A stretch of 33,687 nucleotides of DNA from Sphingomonas palustris (GCA_026225215.1 JAMFSI010000071.1:1-33687); one strand, 5' to 3'. Positions 15,360 through 24,004 are shown, counted from the stretch's first letter. The notes: generated by a model from the sequence alone, not told the origin. A program made the numbers and translations.

Positions 15360-17660
15360 ATGTTTAAGGCAGCCCCAGCGTTGGCTTGTACCGTGCTGTT
15401 CTGCACGGGGGCGACGCCCGTACTGGCGCAAGCGACGCCGGACGCCGTCAATTCGACCGGTGCCGTAGCTTCCGATCAGCTTGGCGACATTATCGTGCGC
15501 GCTCAGCGCCGCGACGAATCGTTGCAAAATGTGCCGGTCGCGGTAACCCCGGTGAGCGGCGACGATCTGCAGGCACGCAAGCTCAACGATCTCGCTCAGA
15601 TTTCGCTGGCGCTGCCGAGTTTGTCGATCGGCTCCGACAACAGTTTCTCGATCCGCGGGGTCGGCAGCCAGATTTTCGCCGCCAACGTCGATTCCAGCGT
15701 CGGCGTCGCGGTCGACGATGTCTCGCTGGGCGCGCCGCTGTTCATGAGCAATGGCATCCTTACCGATCTACGGTCGGTGGAAGAGCTGAGCGGCCCGCAG
15801 GGCCTGCTGTTCGGACGCAATGCTTCGGCCGGCCTGTTGAATATCGTCACGAACAAGCCGGTGATCGGCAAGCTCGGCGGCGATCTCGATCTCGAATACG
15901 ACAATCGCGACACCGCGCCGGGCGGCCATTTCGGCGATGTCGCCAAAGCGACGCTCAACCTGCCGGTGTCCGAAAATTCGGCGTTGCGCGTCAATCTGGT
16001 GCAATCCTGGCAGGACCCGATCGTCAAGAATATCGACGGCAACGCGCCTGGCTCCGAGGATTTTCAGTCGCGTGTCGCGGTCAAGGCCAAATATCTCTGG
16101 CTGCCGGCAAACGCCGTCTCGGTCTATCTGATCGGCGATTACAGCAGGGAGCGCGGCATCGGCGCGATCTTCGACCGGGCGATGGGGACGGTCAGCCCCG
16201 TCGGCCTCGACGCCGTGCTCGCCGGTTTCGATGGCATCCATCCGGGGTCCAATAATCTCCAATTCGCCTCGGACGGCCTCAATCTGCGCAGCGTCGATAC
16301 CGGCGGCGTCTCGCTTAACACCAGCTATGATTTCGCGCCCTCGCTCACTCTGTCCAACATCGCCGCCTGGCGTTCCTACAAGCTGTCGTTGGCGTTCGAT
16401 TCGGATCTGTCGAGCCTGAATCTGCTCGATACCAATCAGGATCACGAGCTCTACAATCAATATTCCGACGAGTTGCGACTGGCGATTCGTCCCGGCAGCA
16501 AGCTCGACGGCCAGGCCGGCCTCTATGCCTTCAGATCGACGCTGACCAGCGACCGGGTTATCGCTGGCGACGGACAGCCGGTTTACAACTTCCCGGCGAT
16601 CACATTCCCCGAACTCATCGGCGGGACGAACGATATTCATCAGATCGACACCAGCCTCGCGGCGTTCGGTCAGTTCAATTACCACCTGACCGACGCGCTC
16701 ACCCTGCTGGCGGGCGGTCGCGTGACCCGTGACCGGGTATCGCTGGACACCGCGCAGGTAGCTTTTCCGCTGTCGCTGGTCGGTCCGACCACCGCGAGCC
16801 AACAGAGCTATGCCCACACCAATTTCAGTTACAAGCTGGGCGGCCAGTACAATATCACCCACGGCATCATGGGCTATGTCACTTACGGCACCGGCTACAA
16901 GGGCCCGACCTTCAACGAAGTCGCCTCCTATGTCGGGCAGGATCTGGTCGTCCATCCAGAGACCGACAATGATCTGGAATTCGGGCTCAAGAGCTGGCTG
17001 TTCGATCACAGACTGCGGCTCGACATCGCGGTATTCTTCGAGAATTTCGACAATTTCCAGGTCCAGGCCTATGATATCGTCGCGAACGGGCTGATCACCA
17101 AGAACGCCGCGCAGGTCAAAGCCAATGGCGTCGAAATTTCAGGCAGCACCAAGCCACTGCACGCCTTGACCATCAATGCCGCCGCGACCTTCCTCGATGC
17201 GAAGTTCAAGAGCTTTCCGGGTGCGTCCTGCTCCAATTCGCAGATCGCCGCCGGGCTGTGCGCGCCAAACGGCACCTTCAACGCTTCCGGAATGGCGACA
17301 CCGGCTTCGGCCAAATTCACCTCGAGCCTGGAAGGCATTTACGAGATCCCGCTGGATGCCGGCCATCGGGTGCTGCTCGAAGGCAATTACTACCATCACT
17401 CATCGCTGAACTTCTCGCCGACGGGCAGCCCGCTGACCGAAGTCGGCACGGTGGACTTGCTGGGTGCAAGCATCGGGCTCGAATGGGCCGATTCGTTCAA
17501 GTTTTCGGTATTTTGCAAAAATTGCACCAATCAACTGGTGCCGACTTATCGTGCGCTTGACCCCACCGACTCGGCGCTGGCGCACGCCGATTCGCAGCAG
17601 AATACTTATGGCTACGACTCGGTTCGCACGATCGGCGCGGCGATCAACGCCAAGTTTTGA
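15360..17660 (+). CDS. TonB-dependent outer-membrane receptor
   Basis: A 766-residue outer-membrane transporter. It has a Sec signal peptide (cleavage near PVLA-Q). A plug domain follows, with RDESLQNVPVAVTPVSGDDL, SFSIRGVGSQ and SGPQGLLFGRNASAGLLNIVTNKP. The 22-stranded barrel ends in a terminal Phe (INAKF). The plug motifs match the type of receptor expanded in sphingomonads, which import diverse ligands besides iron chelates. The ATG at 15360 fits the ribosome binding site GAGGA better than one at 15354. A glycosyltransferase gene follows on the same strand after 150 bases. The ligand is unknown; the neighbouring dioxygenase, CoA-transferase and LuxE-like genes suggest an organic substrate. 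Confidence 0.92.
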   Translation: MFKAAPALACTVLFCTGATPVLAQATPDAVNSTGAVASDQLGDIIVRAQRRDESLQNVPVAVTPVSGDDLQARKLNDLAQISLALPSLSIGSDNSFSIRGVGSQIFAANVDSSVGVAVDDVSLGAPLFMSNGILTDLRSVEELSGPQGLLFGRNASAGLLNIVTNKPVIGKLGGDLDLEYDNRDTAPGGHFGDVAKATLNLPVSENSALRVNLVQSWQDPIVKNIDGNAPGSEDFQSRVAVKAKYLWLPANAVSVYLIGDYSRERGIGAIFDRAMGTVSPVGLDAVLAGFDGIHPGSNNLQFASDGLNLRSVDTGGVSLNTSYDFAPSLTLSNIAAWRSYKLSLAFDSDLSSLNLLDTNQDHELYNQYSDELRLAIRPGSKLDGQAGLYAFRSTLTSDRVIAGDGQPVYNFPAITFPELIGGTNDIHQIDTSLAAFGQFNYHLTDALTLLAGGRVTRDRVSLDTAQVAFPLSLVGPTTASQQSYAHTNFSYKLGGQYNITHGIMGYVTYGTGYKGPTFNEVASYVGQDLVVHPETDNDLEFGLKSWLFDHRLRLDIAVFFENFDNFQVQAYDIVANGLITKNAAQVKANGVEISGSTKPLHALTINAAATFLDAKFKSFPGASCSNSQIAAGLCAPNGTFNASGMATPASAKFTSSLEGIYEIPLDAGHRVLLEGNYYHHSSLNFSPTGSPLTEVGTVDLLGASIGLEWADSFKFSVFCKNCTNQLVPTYRALDPTDSALAHADSQQNTYGYDSVRTIGAAINAKF

Positions 17661-17810
17661 TGGGCGATTGCACTCCCGGCGGGCGATGATCACCTGACGC
17701 CCAGCGCAATCCGGCGGCGAGCTATTTGCGGTGGAGATTGCCCGATTTAGTATTTAACATGCCCGGACGGCACGGCTAATCAACGCCGCTGTGGGCATGG
17801 GAAAACGCCA

Positions 17811-19208
17811 GTGAATGCAATCCTAGATACTGGCCTAGATACTGGCGCCGATACCGGCAGCCAAGCCAAGCGGGGCGGCGCGAAAATCATCATCACCGCT
17901 TATGGCAGCCTCGGGGTTGTCCATCCCTGCCTCGCGATCGGCCTGGCGCTCAAAGCGCGGGGCTTTGCGCCGCTGCTGGCACTATCCGCCAGCCATTGCG
18001 CCAAGGTGACAAATGCCGGGCTCGATGCCGTGGCGATCACGCCTTCGGTCGATGAGGTGGCCGCAACCGCCGCCGCCGAGTTGGGAATAACTCCGGCAGA
18101 AGCGATCGGCCGGGCCCTGGAGGACCAGGATTTCTTTATCCACAAGGTCTTGCTGGATTACCTGGAGCCGAGCATCGCGGCCCTGGAAGAACATCTGGCC
18201 GGCGCGGTGGCGATCGTCAGCGCCCGCCAGACGCTCGCCGGGCCGATCCTCGCCGAAAAATACGGCATTCCTTTCTTCGAACTGCATCTCCAGCCGATGG
18301 CGCTGCTTTCGGTCGATGATCCGCCTTTTGCCAAGGGCATGGAAGTGCTGACGCGCCTGCCGGTGAAACCGCTGAGGCGAGCGTGGAATCGGGCCTGGAT
18401 CGCGCTTTTTCTGAAGGTACTGCACCGTCGCTATGCGCCGCGCGTCAACGCTGCGCGCGCGAAGTTCGGCTTGGCCAAACTCACTTCGACGCCGTTTTTC
18501 CAGATCAACCTCAAACCGGTGATGTCGCTCGGCCTATGGTCATCGGCTTTCGCGCCGATTCCTGCGGATTTCGCCGGAGCGTTGCAGCTTACCGGATTTC
18601 CGGGCTTCGACAGCGAAAGCGGGCAAAACGAAGCGCTGGACGAGGGATTGCAGGCCTTTCTGGCGAATGGCAGTCCGCCGCTGGTCTTCACCCTGGGTTC
18701 GCTGGCGGTCAATGCGCCAGGCAGTTTTTACACCGCCAGCCTGGAGGCAGCCCGGGCGATGGGATTACGTGCGGTATTTCTAGTCGGCGAAAACGAGCTT
18801 CCCGCCGCTCCCGACATCATTGTTCGCGACTACGTGGCGCATTCGCTGCTGTTTCCCCATGCCGCTGCGATCATCCACCATGGCGGTATGGGCACGACCG
18901 CCCAAGCGCTACGACATGGCATTCCGCAACTGGTCGTGCCGCATTTCCTCGATCAGCCGGACAATGGCCGGCGCATCCAGCAGCTTGGCGTCGGCGATGT
19001 CGTCAATAATGACGATTATACCAGCGTCCTTGTCGCGGAAAAACTGCGCAGCCTGCTCGGCGACGGTGCGGTCAAGGCCCGGGCTGTGCAGATTGCCGCA
19101 GCCGTCGCCGATGAGGATGGCGGAGCTTATGCCGCCAACCTCATCGCAGCGCGCTTACCCGTGCCCGGATCTCAGCATATAGACCAGGACAAAGGCCAAT
19201 ATCACTAA
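17811..19208 (+). CDS. GT1-like (UGT/MGT type) glycosyltransferase
   Basis: A two-domain GT-B fold glycosyltransferase of 465 residues, related to the UDP-glucosyltransferase and macrolide transferase group. The N-terminal acceptor domain starts at residue 24 with KIIITAYGSLGVVHPCLAIG. The nucleotide-sugar-binding domain has TLGSLAVN (294-301), then HHGGMGTTAQALRHGIPQLV and PHFLDQPDNGRR (356-388), the classical donor motif with its final D/Q-type pair. Residues 4-15 are a triplicated L/A-D-T-G motif coded by a 12-base tandem repeat. The start is GTG 17811, and no strong ribosome binding site is seen. It follows the TonB-dependent receptor gene on the same strand. The acceptor is unknown; glycosylation of a small hydrophobic molecule is typical of the family. 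Confidence 0.87.
   Translation: MNAILDTGLDTGADTGSQAKRGGAKIIITAYGSLGVVHPCLAIGLALKARGFAPLLALSASHCAKVTNAGLDAVAITPSVDEVAATAAAELGITPAEAIGRALEDQDFFIHKVLLDYLEPSIAALEEHLAGAVAIVSARQTLAGPILAEKYGIPFFELHLQPMALLSVDDPPFAKGMEVLTRLPVKPLRRAWNRAWIALFLKVLHRRYAPRVNAARAKFGLAKLTSTPFFQINLKPVMSLGLWSSAFAPIPADFAGALQLTGFPGFDSESGQNEALDEGLQAFLANGSPPLVFTLGSLAVNAPGSFYTASLEAARAMGLRAVFLVGENELPAAPDIIVRDYVAHSLLFPHAAAIIHHGGMGTTAQALRHGIPQLVVPHFLDQPDNGRRIQQLGVGDVVNNDDYTSVLVAEKLRSLLGDGAVKARAVQIAAAVADEDGGAYAANLIAARLPVPGSQHIDQDKGQYH
17822..17857. repeat. 12-base tandem repeat at the glycosyltransferase start
   Basis: CCTAGATACTGG occurs exactly twice (17822-17833, 17834-17845), followed by a degenerate third unit CGCCGATACCGG (17846-17857). 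It encodes L-D-T-G / L-D-T-G / A-D-T-G. As the unit is a multiple of three bases, copy-number change would not break the frame. Confidence 0.9.
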
Positions 19209-19307
19209 CACCAGACTGATGCCGAGGACATATCGGACCACTCCCAGTTCGACACCCGATCGGGCTTCTTCCGGCTTGAGATGGACTTCATCGTCGCGAC
19301 GTTCCAC
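19155..19307 (-). CDS. Small single-pass membrane protein (50 aa)
   Basis: A 50-residue protein starting with GTG at 19305-19307, with a strong AGGAG ribosome binding site at 19315-19319 (spacing seven bases). The sequence starts MERRDDEVHLKPEEARSG, a charged stretch. It is followed by a hydrophobic segment of about 22 residues (YVLGISLVLVILAFVLVYML) and a short tail, RSGHG. This is typical of a small inner-membrane protein. Its 3' end overlaps the glycosyltransferase's 3' end by 54 bases on the opposite strand. The frame is clean, starts with a good ribosome binding site and looks unlike a shadow. Function is unknown; it is likely a conserved small membrane protein in this group. Confidence 0.72.
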   Translation of the reverse strand: MERRDDEVHLKPEEARSGVELGVVRYVLGISLVLVILAFVLVYMLRSGHG

Positions 19308-19401
19308 GGTGATTCTCCTGGAGCCTGCACTGAACGTGCCTGCTTACGAAAATCAACGCGTCAGCAGAGGGGCAGTTCCCCAACCGGCTCGCCCGAGAAA
19401 G

Positions 19402-20802
19402 TTACCGGCGGTCTGGACCGATCATCGTTTCGGGACGCATCAATCGATCGAAACTGCCCTCATCGATCAGCCCCGTGGCGCGGGCGGCGTCCTTCAGCGT
19501 CTGATCGTGAGCCGCAGCATATTTGGCGATCTCGGCGGCCTTCTCATAACCGATTTCGGGAACCAATGCGGTCACCAGCATCAGCGAGCGCTCGACCAGT
19601 TCGGCCAGCCGATGGCGATTCGGCTCCAAACCTTCGACCGCACGGATAGTGAAGCTGGTGACCCCCACGTCAAGCAGATCGATCGCCCGCAGGACATTGG
19701 CCCCGATCAGCGGTTTATAGACATTGAGTTCGAGCTGCCCCGACATCCCGCCGATCGCGACTGCGGCGTGGCAGCCCATGACCTGCGCCGCGACCATGGT
19801 CAGCATTTCGCATTGGGTGGGATTGACCTTGCCCGGCATGATCGAGCTGCCCGGCTCATTCGCGGGCAGGATCAGTTCGCCGATACCGGCGCGTGGTCCG
19901 CAAGCCATCAGGCGGATATCATTGGCAATCTTGGTCAGTGCGCCGGCAAGGGTAGCCAGCATCGCGGACACCGCGACCAGCGCGTCATTGCTGGCCAAAG
20001 CCTCGAACGCATTGCTGGCGGGTTGACAGGACAGCCCGGTAATCCGGCTGATTTCGGCGGCGAAATCCCGCGCAAATCCGAGGGGCGCATTAAGTCCGGT
20101 ACCGACAGCCGTTCCGCCCTGGGCCAGCGCCAGAATATCGGGCAGCGTGCCATCGAGGCGACGGCGCGCCTTGGCGATCTGTTCGGCATAGCCGGAAAAT
20201 TCCTGGCCCAGCGTCAGCGGCGTGGCATCCTGCAGATGCGTCCGCCCGATCTTGACGATCTGCGCCCAGGCCGCCGCCTTCGCGGCCAACGCCGCCTCCA
20301 GCCCGGCCAGCGCCGGATCGAGGCGATGGATCAGCGCCTCGGCGGTCGCCAGATGCAGCGCGGTCGGAAAGCTGTCGTTGGATGATTGCGACTTGTTGAC
20401 GTGATCATTGGGATGCACCGGCGCCTTGCCACCGCGCCGCCCGGTCAGGATCTCATTGGCACGCCCGGCGATGACCTCATTGACGTTCATATTGGTCTGG
20501 GTGCCCGAACCGGTCTGCCAGATTACCAATGGAAACTGATCGTCATGCTGTCCCGACGCTACCTCCGCCGCCGCCTGCTCGATTGCCCCCGCGAGCCGTT
20601 CTTCCAATCCATGCGCACGGTTGATTCGGGCCGCCGCCAGTTTGATCCTGGCAAGCGCGTGAACGATCGCGAGCGGCATCCGCTCTTCGGCGCCGAACGG
20701 GAAATTTCGCAAGCTGCGCTCGGTCTGTGCCCCCCAATATTTGTCGGCGGGGACGTCGATCTCGCCCAGGCTGTCCGCCTCGATCCGAATGCCGTCAGTC
20801 AT
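19402..20802 (-). CDS. fumC: Fumarate hydratase, class II
   Basis: Class II fumarase, the iron-independent TCA-cycle enzyme interconverting fumarate and malate. The protein has 466 residues, a normal length. Hallmarks are the opening MTDGIRIEADSLGEIDVPAD with KYWGAQTERS, the TGSGTQTNMNVNEV block (about 98-110), the GRTHLQDATP stretch with catalytic His189, and the fumarase signature GSSIMPGKVNPTQCE with catalytic Ser320. I take the ATG at 20802; a GTG two codons upstream (20808) is possible. A GCGGGGG stretch precedes it. The gene appears to stand alone, with the small membrane-protein gene on the same strand downstream. Confidence 0.97.
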   Translation of the reverse strand: MTDGIRIEADSLGEIDVPADKYWGAQTERSLRNFPFGAEERMPLAIVHALARIKLAAARINRAHGLEERLAGAIEQAAAEVASGQHDDQFPLVIWQTGSGTQTNMNVNEVIAGRANEILTGRRGGKAPVHPNDHVNKSQSSNDSFPTALHLATAEALIHRLDPALAGLEAALAAKAAAWAQIVKIGRTHLQDATPLTLGQEFSGYAEQIAKARRRLDGTLPDILALAQGGTAVGTGLNAPLGFARDFAAEISRITGLSCQPASNAFEALASNDALVAVSAMLATLAGALTKIANDIRLMACGPRAGIGELILPANEPGSSIMPGKVNPTQCEMLTMVAAQVMGCHAAVAIGGMSGQLELNVYKPLIGANVLRAIDLLDVGVTSFTIRAVEGLEPNRHRLAELVERSLMLVTALVPEIGYEKAAEIAKYAAAHDQTLKDAARATGLIDEGSFDRLMRPETMIGPDRR

Positions 20803-20963
20803 GATCACCCCCGCAAGGCAAATGGGCCGCGTTGATGGGGGTTTACCCGCAGGAAGATATCATGGCGAGGAGCAAAGCGGTGCGGCAACCCCGAAGCTCC
20901 GCTCGTCGAGCAATGCGATTTAATTTCGCCGCTTCAGGATCGGTTTCGCGATTGCGCCGTTTC

Positions 20964-20989
20964 ACCTCCTAACTCATGTTTCTGGAGGT
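20964..20989 (+). promoter_or_regulatory. Possible hairpin that masks a ribosome binding site
   Basis: ACCTCC at 20964-20969 is the exact complement of GGAGGT at 20984-20989, which contains the ribosome binding site of the transglutaminase-like gene starting at 20995. Pairing would make a 6-base-pair stem with a 14-base loop and hide the site. It may be chance; the upstream 186-base gap (20809-20994) otherwise holds no gene I can support. Confidence 0.35.
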
Positions 20990-20994
20990 TGTCC

Positions 20995-21831
20995 GTGCTG
21001 ATCAAAGCAGGCTTCAATATCGAATTCGGTACTAACGCGCCCACGCCGATGAGCGTGCTGATGAGCATTCACCCGTCGCGCAATCGCGATCTGGTGACCC
21101 CGCAGCGGATCATGGCAACACCCGATCTACCGCTCCATCACCACCTCGACAGCTTCGGCAACACCGCCACCCGGCTGACCTTGCCGGCTGGCGGTGCCCG
21201 GCTCCATGCCGAATTCGTCATCGCCGACACCGGCCTGCCCGATCGCCGCGCGCCTGACGTGCCGCTGACCCCGGTGCAGGAATTGCCCGACGAAGCGCTG
21301 CCGTTCCTGCTTGCCAGCCGCTATTGCGAAACCGAGCGGTTGATGGATACGGCCTGGGCGCTGTTCGGCGGTATTTCGTCTGCGCGCGGCATGGTCGAAG
21401 CCATCGTCGATTGGGTGCACGATCACATCAATTTCGGCTATCATTTCGCCCGCAAAACCCGCACCGCCTGGGAAGCCTATCAGGAGCAAGTCGGCGTCTG
21501 CCGCGATTACGCGCATCTTGCCGTGACGCTGTGCCGCTGCATGAACATCCCGGCGCGCTATTGCACCGGCTATCTCGGCGATATCGGCGTGCCTCTGTGC
21601 GACGCACCGATGGATTTCAGCGCCTGGTTCGAGGTCTTCGTCGACGGCGAATGGTACACGTATGACGCCCGCCACGCCGAACCGCGCATCGGCCGCATCG
21701 TCATGGCCAAGGGCCGCGATGCCACCGACGTCGCGATCAGCACCAGCTTCGGCACGTCGTGGCTCAAGAAGTTCGAAGTGACGACGCTGGAAGTGGTCGA
21801 AGAACAGGATCGGTTGCTGCAGGCGGCTTGA
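20995..21831 (+). CDS. Transglutaminase-like protein, Ser in place of catalytic His
   Basis: A transglutaminase-like cysteine-peptidase fold protein of 278 residues, without a signal peptide. The catalytic Cys is Cys169 in QVGVCRDYAHLAVT and the acidic residue is Asp224 in TYDARH. Where canonical proteins have HAW, this one has FSAW, so Ser209 replaces the catalytic His; His227 may substitute. A distinctive N-terminal half includes SIHPSRNRDLVTP and a beta-rich domain. GTG 20995 is chosen since GGAGG lies six bases upstream. It is 51-60% like the protein at 23198-24004 by eye, with no gap up to residue about 240. A hairpin follows at 21840. The substrate is unknown; the family makes or cuts amide bonds. 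Confidence 0.85.
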   Translation: MLIKAGFNIEFGTNAPTPMSVLMSIHPSRNRDLVTPQRIMATPDLPLHHHLDSFGNTATRLTLPAGGARLHAEFVIADTGLPDRRAPDVPLTPVQELPDEALPFLLASRYCETERLMDTAWALFGGISSARGMVEAIVDWVHDHINFGYHFARKTRTAWEAYQEQVGVCRDYAHLAVTLCRCMNIPARYCTGYLGDIGVPLCDAPMDFSAWFEVFVDGEWYTYDARHAEPRIGRIVMAKGRDATDVAISTSFGTSWLKKFEVTTLEVVEEQDRLLQAA

Positions 21832-21839
21832 GGATAAAT

Positions 21840-21860
21840 GCGAGGGCCAGCGGCCCTCGC
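21840..21860. terminator. Hairpin terminator, repeated family
   Basis: A perfect 9-base-pair stem GCGAGGGCC / GGCCCTCGC with an AGC loop, starting 9 bases after the transglutaminase-like stop. It resembles the hairpin after aqpZ at 5929-5948, including the shared downstream CGCTCCC. No T-run follows directly. Confidence 0.6.
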
Positions 21861-21928
21861 GCTCCCGTTCCTTGTCCTTGTCGTTCGACTTTTCCAGATG
21901 GCATTTCCCTGCAAAGTGGTTTGCCTGT

Positions 21929-22948
21929 TCAGTCAATCTGGGGCCAAGCTCTCTTCACCTTGCGATCCGGAATCTGCGGCGCGGCAAGCGCTGGTCGTGC
22001 GCCTGGCAGCGGAACGTTCCAGAATGCGTTGCCGAAACGAAGGGTTGCATAAGCCATCAAAACCCCCGCCGCTCGCGCAATAATACCAAAGTCACCTTTC
22101 GGCGTTGGCCAGGCGGCCCATAAGAATAGTGCACCCGCCACAACCCAGACGATAATCGCCTTGATGTTCGAGGCCGGGCTATCGGCCAACACCGTGATAT
22201 TCGTTGTGCCAACCGCGTCCGGCAGGTCGCTCGACCTTGCCGATGCTTCCAGTTTTCGCCGGGAATTATAAGTGACAATGTATGTAAACCCGAAAAATAA
22301 AACGATCATGCCACCGAATATTTCAATGGATCGTATCGCTGATTTTACAGGATCGCGTTGAAAGACGACATCATTGAAATTCAATAAAGAAACATGCGGG
22401 TCCAATGTATCATATGCCACGGGTACCTGGTGCTGGGTTTCGGCAAAAACGAGGTGAGGATCATTCGGGCGATCGCTGCTCGTGAGATAGGCATAGTCTG
22501 TGACGGGTTGCGAGCCTGCCTTGTCTGATTTTGGTAGGAACTGGTACCTTACGTACTCACTACAACCATGCTTGCCGCAACTACCCATATAAATGTCGAG
22601 GACACTCGCCATAGTGCGTTGCCCATGATTCTTGATTTCCGACATTTTCATAGTAGAATTTATCGTGAATATTACAGTTGCAGAAAATGCCACTAAAAAT
22701 ACTACAGGAATCATTTTTAGTATTAAATTCAGGCTATCGATCTTTTTTTCCTTTTCACTGGCATAGATTTTTTGGGATTGATATTTTTTGAAAAAATATA
22801 AGCCGGCGATAACGGCTAGCCAAACAACCGCATCTCTGAAGAAGGGGCCATGGAGGATTAAATCTGAAGCAGAGGATGGGCGGAGGATAATCGGAAGGAA
22901 AAGTTGCGCCGCAAGCAGCGCGCCTACCAAGATATTTGAAATCCGCAT
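21929..22948 (-). CDS. Membrane protein, DUF3592-like, AT-rich
   Basis: A 339-residue membrane protein of unknown function. Hydrophobic segments are near the N terminus (ILVGALLAAQLFLPIIL), at AVVWLAVIAGLYFF, at MIPVVFLVAFSATVIF, then, after a soluble part, at GMIVLFFGFTYIV and in the C-terminal region. The soluble part, HGQRTMASVLDIYMGSCGKHGCSEYVRYQF, has the pattern of a DUF3592-type domain. The ATG at 22948 is preferred over a TTG at 22978. Base composition is visibly AT-rich between about 22260 and 23030, unlike its neighbours, and suggests transfer. It separates the two paralogous transglutaminase-like genes. The last 100 or so residues are GC-richer again. Confidence 0.72.
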   Translation of the reverse strand: MRISNILVGALLAAQLFLPIILRPSSASDLILHGPFFRDAVVWLAVIAGLYFFKKYQSQKIYASEKEKKIDSLNLILKMIPVVFLVAFSATVIFTINSTMKMSEIKNHGQRTMASVLDIYMGSCGKHGCSEYVRYQFLPKSDKAGSQPVTDYAYLTSSDRPNDPHLVFAETQHQVPVAYDTLDPHVSLLNFNDVVFQRDPVKSAIRSIEIFGGMIVLFFGFTYIVTYNSRRKLEASARSSDLPDAVGTTNITVLADSPASNIKAIIVWVVAGALFLWAAWPTPKGDFGIIARAAGVLMAYATLRFGNAFWNVPLPGARPALAAPQIPDRKVKRAWPQID

Positions 22949-23197
22949 TTCGCACTCACAGATTGTTGGCTTTCTCAAATATCGATGTGCAATAAAAATC
23001 TATATTTTCAGTAAATTCGCTGGGGACTGTCCCTTCCGAGGCGTCTGTAGGCGCAGTACAGGGGCTCTTTATCACCCTGAACGATCGGCAATTAATCCTG
23101 TCAGTGCAGAGATATAGCGGGGAGGATGAGCATCGCTCCGTATGACATAGCGTGGTCTGGAAACGGCTGCTGATTGAATGGGGCAAGCCTCCAAATC
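22949..23197. other. AT-rich gene-free interval upstream of the DUF3592-like gene
   Basis: This 249-base interval between the transglutaminase-like stop at 23198 and the DUF3592-like start holds no gene I can support. Its first 80 bases, nearest the membrane-protein gene, are AT-rich and could hold its promoter, but no convincing -35/-10 pair was identified. Confidence 0.4.
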
Positions 23198-24004
23198 TCA
23201 CTCCACCCGCTCGGTATGCACCACGAAATTCGTCAGCACTGCATTACCAAACGAGGTCGTCAGCGGGGTATGGGTGGCGTCCAATCCTCGCGCCATGACG
23301 ATCCGGCCGATCCGGGGCACATTATGCCGTGCATCGAAGACATGCCAATTGCCGTCGAGATAGACTTCCATCCAGGCGCTGAAGTCCATCGGCGCGTCCG
23401 ATGGCGGGACACCGATGTCGCCGAGATAGCCGGTGCAATAGCGGGCCGGGATATTCATGCAGCGGCATAGGGTGATCGCCAGATGCGCGAAGTCGCGGCA
23501 GACGCCGACCTGTTCCTGATAGGCGTCCCAGGCGGTGCGGGTCGGTTGGGCGTCGTTGTAGCTGAAGCTGATATGTTGGTGCGTGAAATCGACGATCGCC
23601 TGCACCTTCTCCCAGCCACCCGCGATACCGCCAAACATCGCCCAGGCCGTGTCGGACAAAAGATCGGTTTCGCAATAGCGGCTGCCGAGCAGGTACATCA
23701 GCACTTCGTCGGGCAAGCGATCGACCGGGGTCTGCGCGGCTGTGGGCACGATCGAATCGGGCAGCCCGGAATCGCGGATGGTGAAATCGCACGACAAGGT
23801 CACGTCCCCCGGCGGCAAGGTCAGACGCGAACGAACGTTGCCCAGCACATCGGGGTAATCATAGACCGGCACCTCAGGCGAAGTCAGCACCCGGTGCGGC
23901 GTCACCAGGTCCTTGTTGCGCGAGGGATGAATGCTGAGCAGCGCCAGCATATGCGTGGGCACTTCGCAGGAAAAGCTGATTGCATAGCCGGCCCTGATCA
24001 ACAT
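23198..24004 (-). CDS. Transglutaminase-like protein, paralogue of 20995-21831
   Basis: The second short transglutaminase-like protein, 268 residues and ungapped against the first to about residue 240. Catalytic Cys169 (QVGVCRDFAHLAIT) and Asp224 (FDARHN) are kept, and again Ser209 replaces the canonical His in FSAWMEVYLDG. SIHPSRNKDLVTP near the N terminus and the YCTGYLGDIGVP loop are shared. It overlaps the upstream transglutaminase gene on the same strand by seven bases (ATGTTGA), indicating coupled translation and probably joint function. No signal peptide is seen. The product is more likely a peptide-processing enzyme than a calcium-dependent cross-linker. Confidence 0.87.
   Translation of the reverse strand: MLIRAGYAISFSCEVPTHMLALLSIHPSRNKDLVTPHRVLTSPEVPVYDYPDVLGNVRSRLTLPPGDVTLSCDFTIRDSGLPDSIVPTAAQTPVDRLPDEVLMYLLGSRYCETDLLSDTAWAMFGGIAGGWEKVQAIVDFTHQHISFSYNDAQPTRTAWDAYQEQVGVCRDFAHLAITLCRCMNIPARYCTGYLGDIGVPPSDAPMDFSAWMEVYLDGNWHVFDARHNVPRIGRIVMARGLDATHTPLTTSFGNAVLTNFVVHTERVE

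Noticed and set aside
15768..17009. 413-codon antisense frame over the TonB-dependent receptor
   Set aside because: Typical antisense shadow composition; the plus-strand receptor has clear plug and barrel motifs.
19219..20385. 388-codon antisense frame over fumarase
   Set aside because: Fumarase on the minus strand is unmistakable, and the frame shows no domain.
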